Assembly: GCA_945874535.1 (NCBI GenBank)
Contig: CAMCGZ010000004.1
Span: forward strand, 79,003 to 143,002
Origin: Bdellovibrio sp. ZAP7
GTDB lineage: Bacteria > Bdellovibrionota > UBA1018 > CAIMNF01
Reading direction: 5' to 3'
DNA length: 64,000 bases
Below the pieces are notes generated by a model that was given only the letters and a program-made list of their open reading frames with translations, was not told where the DNA came from and searched no databases. This document shows, piece by piece, positions 1 through 8,851 of the stretch (position 1 is the stretch's first letter; every line of letters begins with the position of its first letter). A program made the translations under genes and the position numbers.

Positions 1-915
1 GATTTCCTCCAGGGTTTCCAAGCAGTCCGCAGTGAACGAAGGCGACGCTACCATGAGTCGCTTGATCCCCTGCTTCGGAAAGTCTTCAAGCAAATGGTCG
101 GTATAGGGTTCGATCCATTTCGTCCGACCCAGGCGCGATTGAAACGCGGTGATGACCCGTTCCGGGGAAAGCCCGAGACCGACCGCGATTCGCCGCGAGG
201 TCTCATAGCACTGTGCCCGGTAGCACCAGCGGTTTTTATCCGTCCAGGTATCGCAACACCCCGGTGAACAGCATACCTCGGGAGCCTTCCGGATCTTGGC
301 AATCTGACGCTCGGGGATGCCGTGATAACTGAGCAAGAGTGCATCAGGCTTGAAACGCGCGATGGGCTCTTTCATCGAAGCAATCAAGGATTCGATGAAG
401 TCCGCCTCGTGAAAAAAATCCTGAATCACCCTGACTTTCACATCGGGCAGGATCCTTGGCTGGAGCGATTCAAATCGAGCAATCGAACTCTCACTCGCGG
501 CATAGGAGTACTGGGGATACAGGGGAATGAAAACGAGTTCGTTAATGCCGTCTTTGCGGAAGGACTCGAGCACGCTCTCCATCGAGGGGCTACCGTAACG
601 CATCCCCATTCTGACCAGTACTGCCTCGTCGGAACCGGCTCCGGCCAGGGCTTTGACCTTTTCGGTCAGGGCACGGGTATGAATGAGCAGGGGAGACCCC
701 TCCTCTGTCCAGATCTGGGAGTACGCTTCCGCGGACTTGGCGGGGCGGGTATTGAGGATGATCCCGTCCACCAGAAGTTTCCGGAACAGGAAAGGAAGGT
801 CGATCACGTAGGGGTCATTCAAAAACTCTTTGAGGTAGCGTCTGACATCCCGGGTCTTCGGACTGTCGGGGCTACCCAAGTTCAGGAGAAAAATGCCTTT
901 CTTCGAGGATTTCAT
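1..915 (-). CDS. hemH: Ferrochelatase, 3' end cut by the window edge
   Basis: Inserts Fe2+ into a porphyrin at the end of heme synthesis. The frame opens at ATG 915 with MKSSKKGIFLLNLGSPDSPK, the usual N-terminus of the family, and stays open for 305 codons to the window edge. The catalytic region LSYHGIPER has its His at about residue 198. The C-terminal signature FQSRLGRTKWIEPYTD and a terminal ADCLETLEE are visible, so only about 20-40 residues should be missing. A cysteine group (CCSPGCC, from about residue 215) precedes the RWCYRAQCY stretch. Some ferrochelatases bind a [2Fe-2S] cluster, but whether these Cys do so is inference. The gene diverges from the cyclophilin gene across about 66 bases. 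Confidence 0.93.
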   Translation of the reverse strand, partial: MKSSKKGIFLLNLGSPDSPKTRDVRRYLKEFLNDPYVIDLPFLFRKLLVDGIILNTRPAKSAEAYSQIWTEEGSPLLIHTRALTEKVKALAGAGSDEAVLVRMGMRYGSPSMESVLESFRKDGINELVFIPLYPQYSYAASESSIARFESLQPRILPDVKVRVIQDFFHEADFIESLIASMKEPIARFKPDALLLSYHGIPERQIAKIRKAPEVCCSPGCCDTWTDKNRWCYRAQCYETSRRIAVGLGLSPERVITAFQSRLGRTKWIEPYTDHLLEDFPKQGIKRLMVASPSFTADCLETLEEI

Positions 916-981
916 GGCGCCAAACTACCACCCTCCCCCCCTGCTCACAATCCCTATTGCCTCCCCCGCTTCTCCTGAATT

Positions 982-1506
982 ATGGTTCTTGCCATGGAAC
1001 AAAATTTCGCCACCTTCAAAACCACCTTGGGTTCGATCAAAATCAAACTTTTCCCTGAGACTGCCCCCATTACGGTCAAGAATTTCATCGGACTGGCTAC
1101 CGGGACCAAGGAATGGCTCGATCCGAAAAGCGGTAAAAAAGCCGAAGGTCAGAAGCTTTATGACGGCACGATCTTTCACCGTGTGATTCCTGATTTCATG
1201 ATCCAAGGCGGAGATCCGCTGGGCCGGGGAACCGGAGGCCCGGGATACCGTTTCGAGTGTGAGACCAAACCTACCGATAGCTTCGACCGTCCCGGAATTC
1301 TGGCCATGGCCAATGCCGGTAAAAACACCAATGGCTCACAGTTCTTTATCACGGTGAAACCGACACCTTGGCTGAACGGAAATCACACTATTTTCGGCGA
1401 AGTCATCGAAGGGTTGAATGTGGTGGAGCAAATTTCCAAGGCTCCCCGGGACGGGATTGACCGCCCGATCGAGAAAATCGTGCTCGAATCTGTTGTGTTC
1501 GAGTGA
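982..1506 (+). CDS. Cyclophilin-type peptidyl-prolyl cis-trans isomerase
   Basis: Single-domain cyclophilin catalysing prolyl cis-trans isomerisation during protein folding. Family motifs are in order: FHRVIPDFMIQGGDP with the catalytic Arg, then NTNGSQFFIT, then NHTIFGEV. No signal peptide is seen, so it is probably cytoplasmic like PpiB. The length of 174 residues is normal. A second ATG at 994 (MEQNFATFK) is an equally good start, and neither has a clear Shine-Dalgarno. It ends 12 bases before the convergent GNAT gene. Confidence 0.92.
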   Translation: MVLAMEQNFATFKTTLGSIKIKLFPETAPITVKNFIGLATGTKEWLDPKSGKKAEGQKLYDGTIFHRVIPDFMIQGGDPLGRGTGGPGYRFECETKPTDSFDRPGILAMANAGKNTNGSQFFITVKPTPWLNGNHTIFGEVIEGLNVVEQISKAPRDGIDRPIEKIVLESVVFE

Positions 1507-1518
1507 CTCTTCGTCGTC

Positions 1519-2502
1519 TCAAAGATTCTTTTTGAATACACCGTAGCGATGCTCCCAAATCTGGAAAGCCTCGCCGCGTTTCAGCAAGTGTTCGCTTTGA
1601 GCCCCGTTCCGAATCAGTGCGGAAACCACTTTCCTGATTCCGTTTCGGGCTGCCAGGGTCAATGCATGATGGATTCCGAAAGCTGCCAACCCGGCACCTT
1701 GGTACCCTGGCAGGATGGCCAAGGTCTTCCAAACGAGGTATCCGGATTCCGGAAAAAGGAAGAAGTAACCGATCTCCTCACCCGAGGGATTCAAAATGAA
1801 AAAACTGAATTCGCTCAACAAGGATGCGAATCGGGGAGCCACAAGCTCCTGATAAGCTCGATCGTCAAAGGGCTCCGCGAGGAAACTCTGCTCGAAACTG
1901 CCGGCATTGATTCGGGTCAGGGCGAGCAGGTCCCGGGTCCGGTTTTTTGAGAAATCCAGTGGCCTGATGGAAAACCCCTGGCTCAATGCCTGTTCGTACC
2001 GATCCTGAGACTTCGGGAGAATCCGATCCAGGTGCTGGTAACCCCGGGAGTGGTACTCTTCGGCTAGACTGAAACCCGCAGCTCGAAACCATTCGACATA
2101 AGCCGCCGGCTGGGATGGCTCCCAAAAGAACGGAGGTGGAACCTCTGCCTCTCGGGCATCTTGCAGGCGCAAACGATAGTCGAATAGAGTATGGTAATTG
2201 ACCGGCCCATAGACCGTTCGAACTCCGCGCTTACGAAGCCAGTGTCCAGACTCCTCCAAAAGAGCCAGCGCACGCGACTCCGCATCCGGTAAAGACGGAT
2301 CAAAGTCGAAGAAACCGATGTAACCCGACTCGGGATCTCTCAAAGAGACGCTTGCTGCCACTCTGCCCGGAACCGATGCCCCATCGCCCTCATCAATGAG
2401 GTGAACCCTCTCGAATTGGAAAGGAAATGCGAGAATTTTCTTTTCGAATTCCGTTCTGGCAAAATGACTTCCGAGCTCCTGGATCTGAACTTCGCGGATC
2501 AT
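1519..2502 (-). CDS. GNAT-like acyltransferase, last gene of the six-gene cluster
   Basis: The 327-residue protein resembles GNAT N-acetyltransferases, with a recognisable acyl-CoA-binding-type region late in the chain (TLAILPGYQGAGLAAFGI, followed by a helix LTLAARNGIRKVV). The N-terminal half carries YGPVNYHTLFDYR, as in larger two-lobed GNAT-like proteins of unknown substrate. It overlaps the upstream phosphotransferase gene by 4 bases (ATGA), so translational coupling is likely. Its place in the cluster suggests it acylates a pathway intermediate. That role is inference; the GNAT assignment is moderately sure. Confidence 0.75.
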   Translation of the reverse strand: MIREVQIQELGSHFARTEFEKKILAFPFQFERVHLIDEGDGASVPGRVAASVSLRDPESGYIGFFDFDPSLPDAESRALALLEESGHWLRKRGVRTVYGPVNYHTLFDYRLRLQDAREAEVPPPFFWEPSQPAAYVEWFRAAGFSLAEEYHSRGYQHLDRILPKSQDRYEQALSQGFSIRPLDFSKNRTRDLLALTRINAGSFEQSFLAEPFDDRAYQELVAPRFASLLSEFSFFILNPSGEEIGYFFLFPESGYLVWKTLAILPGYQGAGLAAFGIHHALTLAARNGIRKVVSALIRNGAQSEHLLKRGEAFQIWEHRYGVFKKNL

Positions 2503-5222
2503 AAGATGCGAATCTCCCCTTTTCCGGCGTCGACTCTCACTCTTTGTCCGGTCTTCAGGCGCTTCATCAGGCCGCCCGAAATCCCGACAATGGTAGGAAG
2601 GCCCAATTCACGGGCGACCACGGCGGAGTGAGAAAGGAGGGAGCCGCGCTCGATCAATAAGCCCGAGCAAGAAGGATACAGTGGCACCCACCCGGGGTCG
2701 GTTCGGGAAGTGACCAGAATCTCACCCTGAAGGTTCTCGGTATCTTTCAATTCATGAGCCACCCGAACCACGCCCTCCACAACACCCGGACAGCACGGTG
2801 TTCCGTAAAGGAAGTTCGGATCCTGATTCTTGGCCTCGAGTTCCCGAAGGAGATCACCCCCATCCAATACGGAAGGATAGGCTTCGGACAATCCGACAGC
2901 ACCATAGGTTACGAAGCGATCCGGAGGGGATGGAGTCCGCTTGTACTCTTCAAATGCAGGCTTTCGGACACTCACCAAGTCCCGAAGAGAATGGGTCGGA
3001 AGACGCCCTTCCACAAAGGCGATGATTTCTTCGACAGTGAGGAAAAACACCTCGAACTCGTCGTTCAAAAGACCGAGCTTTACAAAGTTGCCACCCACCG
3101 CACGCATGAGGTGACGGACCAGTCCGTAACTCTTGGTACGGTCAAACCGCAAATCTTCGCGATTCCGGACTGCCGTGCGTGCATGCCCGAGTACCCAGAA
3201 GTAGATCCATCGTCTCGGTCCGAACAGTTTTAAACGGATCTTGTGCTCGGCTCCCTCCCGGATCTGCCGTTCGCGGATTTCCATGGCCTCAATCGAATAG
3301 GACTTCATCCTGACGTAGCTGGCCACATTTCCGACAACAAACGCCGGATCGTCATGCAAATCACGCTCCTCGAACTTGAGCTCGTTGACACAACGGAACC
3401 CGTAACGATCGAGGAACTCCAGGAATCGCTTATGAATCACGGAATTTTTCTCCGGCAGGGCCTTCCATGTTTCATCGGCGGAACCAGCCAGGAAAAAACT
3501 CCTGAATGCCGGATCCCCCTCGTCTATTTCACGGGCAATCCGCATCAACCATTTTGTGGGCTCGGTGCTCTCGAGATCCCCTTGCCCGCAAAGCAAATCG
3601 TTTTGAAGACTGGCCCCCGCATCTCCGGACTCGACCCATTTTGATGTGAGCGACTTGAGGACCCCGAAGAAAACCATGCAGAGAAAATCATTCACGATGG
3701 GCGCCTGCCAGCGAGGGAGGATCTCCCTCCTGAGGTACAGGAAGTAATCGATCTGCTCCGGGAGCGACCAAGCCCTGAAGTTCTCTCTCCTTCCGGCCTC
3801 ATACATGGCATTGAAGTGGGTCTTGAACTCACGGATGATGGATGCACTCCTCCAGAATCTCAGAAGAGAAACGACAATCAGTTGGAGCTTGAGTCCGATG
3901 CCATAATCGGGTCGGTCTTTCACGAAATCGAATATCCGTTGATGCTCACTCGAAAGACTCTTCTTCACCCCCATCATTGTTTCCATGAAGGCGGGATTAT
4001 TCCCTGAACCCGGCATGATCATGAGTAGCCGGTACCAATTGATCAAATTGTAATAGATCCGGCCACGGATGAGTCCGAGCATGTTCTGGAGTCGCTGATC
4101 GTTCTCCTGGAGGACCTTCTCAGGAACCTTCATCATCCGTGCGAACTGGAGATAGACCTGATAATACGCATAGCTGGCATACGAAAAAGTGAAAGGTGAG
4201 GTCACTCCACTGTAACTCTCGATGATGTTGGAGTTATCCCAGAGCGTTGCCGAGGTTCCATTCACTTTGGAATTGAAAAAAGACTCGGGTGGAAGCGAGG
4301 TCACCGGTCGCATCTGCAGAAAATGCAACGTCCCCCCGGCCAAAGCCCATTCGATATCCTGGGGAGTTCCCCCGGCTAATTGTTCGAGTTTCAATGCCGT
4401 CACACGCAACTCATCGAGTTCTTCGATTGAAAGCACCCTGGGGCGGAGTTTTCCAGCCGGAATGGCTTGCTTGATCAGGCCACCCCCTTCCTTCCTCCGG
4501 AGCTCATGCGTGTGTTCCGCCGGACGATGGAGGAGCACATCTCCTTGCACCCGATGGATGCGGAAGTGATCGGATTCGAGCTCGCCTCCCACCAAACCCT
4601 CACCCTGACCGTAAACAGCCTCAATCACCATGGCTTCCCGATCCAAAGGAGCCGAGGGATCACGGGTGAACAAAACACCGGCACGTTCAGAATCGATCAT
4701 CTTCTGAATCACCACCCCCATGCGGGGCAAAGCGGAGGGAATCCCACGTTCCAAACGGTAACGAAGACCACGCTCAGAAAAAGCCGAGGCCCAAGCTCTC
4801 CTGATAGAACAGGACACCTGGGACATTCCTCTTTGAAACAAAAAGCTCGAGAACAAACCGGCAAAGGAGTGGTCCTTCGAGTCCTCATCGAGCCCGCTCG
4901 ATCTGACTGCGAGTTCCTCGTCCAGCCATCCGGTCGCCCGTAAACGCCCCTCGAGCTCCGCCTCAAATGCCGGCAGAAGCGGGTGCTCTGTGAACCATTG
5001 TACGACTTGCTCTTCGGACTCCTTTCCGGGGATGAGTCCCGAAACCCGATCCCGGAGCCCGTGGTGGTCCAGGTATTCGTCGAACACCGGACTCGGCACA
5101 CAAAACCATTCGGGAACCGGAATTCCGGCTCGGGTCAGAATCGCCAATTGCGCGGCTTTTCCACCGCCGAAAAGCCTGAAATCCGAATCCAGGTTTCGAA
5201 CATCGAGTAAACGCTTGTTCAT
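2499..5222 (-). CDS. PEP-synthase-family phosphotransferase with rifampin-phosphotransferase-like architecture
   Basis: The N-terminal 310 or so residues are a PPDK/PEP-synthase ATP-grasp domain, with GGKAAQL near residue 20, AVRSSGLDEDSKDHSFAG near 110 and QMRPVTSLPP near 310. A long middle region follows. The last about 90 residues are the swivelling phosphohistidine domain, with GSLLSHSAVVARELGLPTIV and its His at about 865. The chain then stops: the C-terminal PEP/pyruvate TIM barrel of true PEP synthase is absent. ATP-grasp / substrate domain / His domain is the layout of rifampin phosphotransferase, so the likely reaction is ATP-dependent phosphorylation of a small-molecule hydroxyl. 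I chose ATG 5222 over GTG 5243 because it forms an ATGA overlap with the UbiA gene. Its substrate is probably a product of this cluster (inference). Confidence 0.85.
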   Translation of the reverse strand: MNKRLLDVRNLDSDFRLFGGGKAAQLAILTRAGIPVPEWFCVPSPVFDEYLDHHGLRDRVSGLIPGKESEEQVVQWFTEHPLLPAFEAELEGRLRATGWLDEELAVRSSGLDEDSKDHSFAGLFSSFLFQRGMSQVSCSIRRAWASAFSERGLRYRLERGIPSALPRMGVVIQKMIDSERAGVLFTRDPSAPLDREAMVIEAVYGQGEGLVGGELESDHFRIHRVQGDVLLHRPAEHTHELRRKEGGGLIKQAIPAGKLRPRVLSIEELDELRVTALKLEQLAGGTPQDIEWALAGGTLHFLQMRPVTSLPPESFFNSKVNGTSATLWDNSNIIESYSGVTSPFTFSYASYAYYQVYLQFARMMKVPEKVLQENDQRLQNMLGLIRGRIYYNLINWYRLLMIMPGSGNNPAFMETMMGVKKSLSSEHQRIFDFVKDRPDYGIGLKLQLIVVSLLRFWRSASIIREFKTHFNAMYEAGRRENFRAWSLPEQIDYFLYLRREILPRWQAPIVNDFLCMVFFGVLKSLTSKWVESGDAGASLQNDLLCGQGDLESTEPTKWLMRIAREIDEGDPAFRSFFLAGSADETWKALPEKNSVIHKRFLEFLDRYGFRCVNELKFEERDLHDDPAFVVGNVASYVRMKSYSIEAMEIRERQIREGAEHKIRLKLFGPRRWIYFWVLGHARTAVRNREDLRFDRTKSYGLVRHLMRAVGGNFVKLGLLNDEFEVFFLTVEEIIAFVEGRLPTHSLRDLVSVRKPAFEEYKRTPSPPDRFVTYGAVGLSEAYPSVLDGGDLLRELEAKNQDPNFLYGTPCCPGVVEGVVRVAHELKDTENLQGEILVTSRTDPGWVPLYPSCSGLLIERGSLLSHSAVVARELGLPTIVGISGGLMKRLKTGQRVRVDAGKGEIRIL

Positions 5223-6091
5223 GACGAAAACCCCTCGATCCACTGTTGCAGGGGAAGACTCCAGAGTGCCAAGAGCAGATACAGAGTCACCAGGCCTTCA
5301 ATGATTTTAAAACGGGATGGCGCCCACCAGAGGAGGCTCGAACCGGCCAAGATCAAGATGTAAAGAGGTCCCAGTACCGAGGCCACGCCCAGTGTGCTTG
5401 CAGCATGAGTGGAGATTCCAAGAAGCCCCAGGAGCAGGAATACCGTCTTTTCCTTTCCATATACGCTCAAGTAAGTTCGAAGGACCGGGTGCGCCTCTGG
5501 ATCGAGCTTACGGCCCACTTCAAAACCGAAAAAGGCTCCAATCAGGAGCGTGCAAAACCAGAAGCCCCGGAGGTCATTCCAGGGGCTGTGAAAACAAGCC
5601 AGAACAAAGTAACCGAGTGGAAAAATGATGATCTGGTGAAGGATAGCGTACAACAAAGGCCTCCGGGCCAAACGATCGCCCAGATAGAACTCCACAAACA
5701 TGAGATGCAGGTAGAACACTCCGAACCCGAAAAGGATTGCCGCCTGAATTCCCCCTGCGACCGCGGCGACACCCATCCAAAGAATCATCGACCATTGGAA
5801 TCGACGCACAAAAGTTTTGAATTCATCCAGACGGAAAAGACCTCTCGGAAGGGGGCGCTCAGGATGCGCGATCTTGTCTTTTTCAAAATCTTTGGTCTCA
5901 TCCATCAGGCGAAGTTGCATGAGAAACAGCATCCCACCGATGAGTGCGATCATGAAAGCCAAGGGTCCTCTCGGTTCGCTCCCTTGCACTGTGGACCACC
6001 TTCTGGCCGACTCCACGATACCGAGGGCCACCAACAGGTTCGGGATGAGTGGAAAGCGTTCCTTGAAATAAATTGACCAACGTGAATTCAT
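5219..6091 (-). CDS. UbiA-family prenyltransferase
   Basis: Polytopic membrane protein of 290 residues that should transfer an isoprenoid chain from a polyprenyl diphosphate to an aromatic or polar acceptor. The first Asp-rich motif is clear: MDETKDFEKDKIAHPERPLP, with Asp at about 64, 68 and 72, which binds Mg-diphosphate. A second family-like motif FEVGRKLDPEAHP occurs near residue 190. Several hydrophobic segments follow. It overlaps both neighbours by 4 bases, so it belongs to the cluster transcript. Acceptor and chain length cannot be read from the sequence. Confidence 0.88.
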   Translation of the reverse strand: MNSRWSIYFKERFPLIPNLLVALGIVESARRWSTVQGSEPRGPLAFMIALIGGMLFLMQLRLMDETKDFEKDKIAHPERPLPRGLFRLDEFKTFVRRFQWSMILWMGVAAVAGGIQAAILFGFGVFYLHLMFVEFYLGDRLARRPLLYAILHQIIIFPLGYFVLACFHSPWNDLRGFWFCTLLIGAFFGFEVGRKLDPEAHPVLRTYLSVYGKEKTVFLLLGLLGISTHAASTLGVASVLGPLYILILAGSSLLWWAPSRFKIIEGLVTLYLLLALWSLPLQQWIEGFSS

Positions 6092-7506
6092 CGACTTGCT
6101 CCTCGATCGATCCGGGAACGGTGTCTCCGGTCCCGGACGATCCTGGTTTCAATGACAGAGTGGATTTCAGCGAATTGCCGCAAGAGCTCCGGGGTCCGGG
6201 ATCGAAGCCCCTCGCCTCGCAGAATCAAGCGATCGGATCCCGGCTCCCGATCGATAAATGCGGCACTGTGACCCATGAAACGGTACACGCTTTGTTCGAG
6301 CTCGAACTCGGAAGGCGACTGGAAACTCCGGCCACGGTACCAAAATCCCGCTTCATCTTCTGCAACCCGATCTCCCATGAAGTGCCAGACCCTTCCGGTG
6401 GAGTCAGTCCGCTTATTCCGGAGAACCTCATCGTCATTTCCGCTGTATCGTTTGCACACATGGTCACCGGTGACCCAAAGACCCTCGGAGCTGACCGAGG
6501 TTTCGATCCCTTGGGCGGGTTTTCCTAGATACAAAGTTTGAAAAAATCCCTTTTCGCGACTGAAACGAACGGCATCTCTGGCGTCCGAGAACGCTACCGG
6601 TTCTGCCTCACTGCTCCCGTATACATGCAAAAACCGGGTTCCTGGACCGAAGTGATCGAAAGCTTTCTCCAAGTCGCAGCAATCGCTCAAAGCCCCTCCG
6701 ATATGGATCGAACGCAAATCCCTGGCTACACCCGCCTCCATGAGTCGAATCAGAAACGCGGGCCCGGCACTGAGTGTCTCCGGGCGCCACATCGGAGGAA
6801 GATGCGCGAGCCGATTCAGATGCCGTGCCTTCCAGCGGGAAGGGACAAAAACCGTTCCTCTGCCCATACCGAGATTGGCCAGGACCAAATTTGCAAAGAT
6901 AGCTAAATCGGGTTTCTGAAATTGCTCGAACCCACCCGAAATCCGGATGGCCCGGTTCTGAGCACTCAGTCCCTCGTGGGTCCTGACCACTCCTTTTGAG
7001 CGCCCCGTGGTTCCGCTGGTGAAAGTGATCACCCCAGGATGGTCGCCCGGCACCGCCATCGATTGAAGTCTCTTCCGGCTGCTCGAATCCACTGGGCCCG
7101 AACAGAGAGAGCGAGCGGAACTCCAAGTCGGAACTCTCCGGATCGCGGCAGATCGCAAACCCCAAATTCTCCCCATGACTGAAGCAAGAAAAAGTCGGGG
7201 TTTCATCTTTGAGACGATGGAATCGATTTCGGAAAGTGGTAAAAACGGCTCTACCAGCAATACCGTCACTCCACGACTGAGCAGGGCCATGACCGTTGCA
7301 TAAAACTCCACCGACACCGAGTCGGCCAGAAGTACACCCTCTCCGGGACCGATGCCCGCACGATCCAGATTTCTCTCTGCATTTCTTGCAAGAGCCAGCA
7401 AAGTCCCGAAATCGCTTGGATCTCCATCGAGAGGGAAAAAGGCAGGTGCTGTCGGAGGGATCTCCCGCTCCCAAAGCAACTCCATGGTATTCCCGTGCAG
7501 GCTCAT
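6088..7506 (-). CDS. AMP-dependent synthetase/ligase-like protein, possibly altered catalytic Lys
   Basis: ANL-superfamily enzyme that would activate a carboxylic acid as acyl-adenylate and possibly acyl-CoA. The phosphate-binding A3 motif ITFTSGTTGRSKG is intact, and the A7-like GLWVTGD is present. The C-terminal A10 region reads RHRSRID where related acyl-CoA ligases usually have a Lys (as in HNxKID), so the catalytic Lys may be replaced by Arg. The sequence around PRLFLASVMGRIWG recalls OleC-type beta-lactone synthetases, but this is not certain. At 472 residues it is slightly short. It starts 10 bases after the P450 gene and overlaps the UbiA gene by 4 bases. Confidence 0.85.
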   Translation of the reverse strand: MSLHGNTMELLWEREIPPTAPAFFPLDGDPSDFGTLLALARNAERNLDRAGIGPGEGVLLADSVSVEFYATVMALLSRGVTVLLVEPFLPLSEIDSIVSKMKPRLFLASVMGRIWGLRSAAIRRVPTWSSARSLCSGPVDSSSRKRLQSMAVPGDHPGVITFTSGTTGRSKGVVRTHEGLSAQNRAIRISGGFEQFQKPDLAIFANLVLANLGMGRGTVFVPSRWKARHLNRLAHLPPMWRPETLSAGPAFLIRLMEAGVARDLRSIHIGGALSDCCDLEKAFDHFGPGTRFLHVYGSSEAEPVAFSDARDAVRFSREKGFFQTLYLGKPAQGIETSVSSEGLWVTGDHVCKRYSGNDDEVLRNKRTDSTGRVWHFMGDRVAEDEAGFWYRGRSFQSPSEFELEQSVYRFMGHSAAFIDREPGSDRLILRGEGLRSRTPELLRQFAEIHSVIETRIVRDRRHRSRIDRGASR

Positions 7507-7516
7507 CCGAGATTCC

Positions 7517-8851
7517 TCATCCTGACCGCCGGATCAATCGAAGCATCAAGGGTTGTTTCATGCCCAACGTGATCTGGAAGTCTCCCTCCGAGCTGCGCCC
7601 CGGAACGGGTTCAAGTTTCCAGGCCTGGAGCATGCGGATCAGAATCAGTTTGATTTCGAGGAGAGCGAAGTGCCGCCCCACACAGGTCCTCGGACCCATG
7701 CCGAACGGAAAAAATGCGAGCTTGTTTTTCTCTCTGAGTTCGGATGTCCATCGATCCGGATCGAATTCCCCGGGGCGATCCCAGAAGCCCGGATGACGGT
7801 GAGTCAGGTAGGGTGAAAGATACAAGATCGATCCGGCCCGGATCCGGTGTCCCCGTATCTCGTCGTCCTCGAGCGCCCTCTTGGTCCAGGCCCAAACCGG
7901 TGGATGCAAGCGGAGGGATTCATCCACGACTGCACTCAAAAACGGCATCCCCATGGCCTCTTCGGCTCCCGGGACGCGCTGTCCGACACTCCGTTCGATC
8001 TCGGTAAACAGTCGTTGCTGGTGTTCCGGATGAATCGACAGCTCATGCAAAATCCACGGGATGAGATGCCCGGTGGTTTCGAACCCTGCGAGCATCATGG
8101 AAACCGCCTCGTCGCGGAGTTGTGCCGAATCCATCCCCTCACCCGTCTCGGGGTCCCGCGCCTGCATCATCTTGGTCAGAAGGTCATCGCCCGCCTCTCC
8201 GGATTGGGACTGAGCTGTTTTTTGCCCGATCAAACTCCAAACCGTCCGGTCGATGGTTCTCAGGGCCCGGTGGAATTTAAGATTGGAGGGGGTCGGAAAG
8301 GACATGGGTACAGGCAGCAAAGCACCGAAGCGCCGGGTCAGGTAACGATTGATATAAACCATGGCCTGACGGAGCGATGTGAAGTCACCGGTGCTTTCAG
8401 TGCCGAACACAGCCTCACAGACAATTTCAAAAGCGAGCCGTTTCATGGACTCGCTCATCTCGACCGGACGGTGATCGGCTTCAAGCATTGCATCAAGGGT
8501 GAGACCGATCTTTCGATTCATGTCATCCACCATCTTGAGCAGACTGCCCTGGTGGAAAGTGGGTGCGATGAGGCGCCTCTGTTTCTTCCACTTCTCGCCC
8601 TCACTCATGAAGATGCCGTCACCCACGACCGCACGGAAATTGGTGGCCTTCACATAATTCCTGGCATTCTTCATTTCCACACGGTGAATGTCCTCTGGAT
8701 GGGCGACCAGGACCAGTGTGTGCGGCCCCAATCTGAAGCGCACCACATCTCCATAACGCTCCCGAAGACGTTGCAAAAAACCGACCTTGTCGAGACGGTA
8801 TTGATGTAAATTCCCGATCCAAGGCAGTCCGGGGACCAGCACGGGTATCAT
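7517..8851 (-). CDS. Cytochrome P450
   Basis: Heme-thiolate monooxygenase of 444 residues, normal for a soluble bacterial P450. The I-helix oxygen-activation motif AGFETT, the K-helix ExxR (ESLRLHPP) and the heme loop FPFGMGPRTCVGRHF, with its Cys ligand at about 390, are all intact. The N-terminus begins at proline-rich VPGLPWIGNL, so this looks soluble or only loosely membrane-bound. It resembles the fatty-acid/terpene-type group (CYP4/CYP102-like). It overlaps the DUF3419 gene by 4 bases, and a role as the oxidative step of the cluster is inferred. No ferredoxin or reductase gene is nearby. Confidence 0.95.
   Translation of the reverse strand: MIPVLVPGLPWIGNLHQYRLDKVGFLQRLRERYGDVVRFRLGPHTLVLVAHPEDIHRVEMKNARNYVKATNFRAVVGDGIFMSEGEKWKKQRRLIAPTFHQGSLLKMVDDMNRKIGLTLDAMLEADHRPVEMSESMKRLAFEIVCEAVFGTESTGDFTSLRQAMVYINRYLTRRFGALLPVPMSFPTPSNLKFHRALRTIDRTVWSLIGQKTAQSQSGEAGDDLLTKMMQARDPETGEGMDSAQLRDEAVSMMLAGFETTGHLIPWILHELSIHPEHQQRLFTEIERSVGQRVPGAEEAMGMPFLSAVVDESLRLHPPVWAWTKRALEDDEIRGHRIRAGSILYLSPYLTHRHPGFWDRPGEFDPDRWTSELREKNKLAFFPFGMGPRTCVGRHFALLEIKLILIRMLQAWKLEPVPGRSSEGDFQITLGMKQPLMLRLIRRSG

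Noticed and set aside
322..978. Long plus-strand ORF across hemH
   Set aside because: It is antisense to the clear ferrochelatase frame and carries no recognisable domain.
5246..6076. 276-codon ORF antisense to UbiA
   Set aside because: Composition-driven shadow; the minus strand has the conserved Asp-rich motif and TM segments.
7847..8809. 320-codon ORF antisense to the P450 gene
   Set aside because: The minus strand carries all P450 motifs; the plus frame has none.
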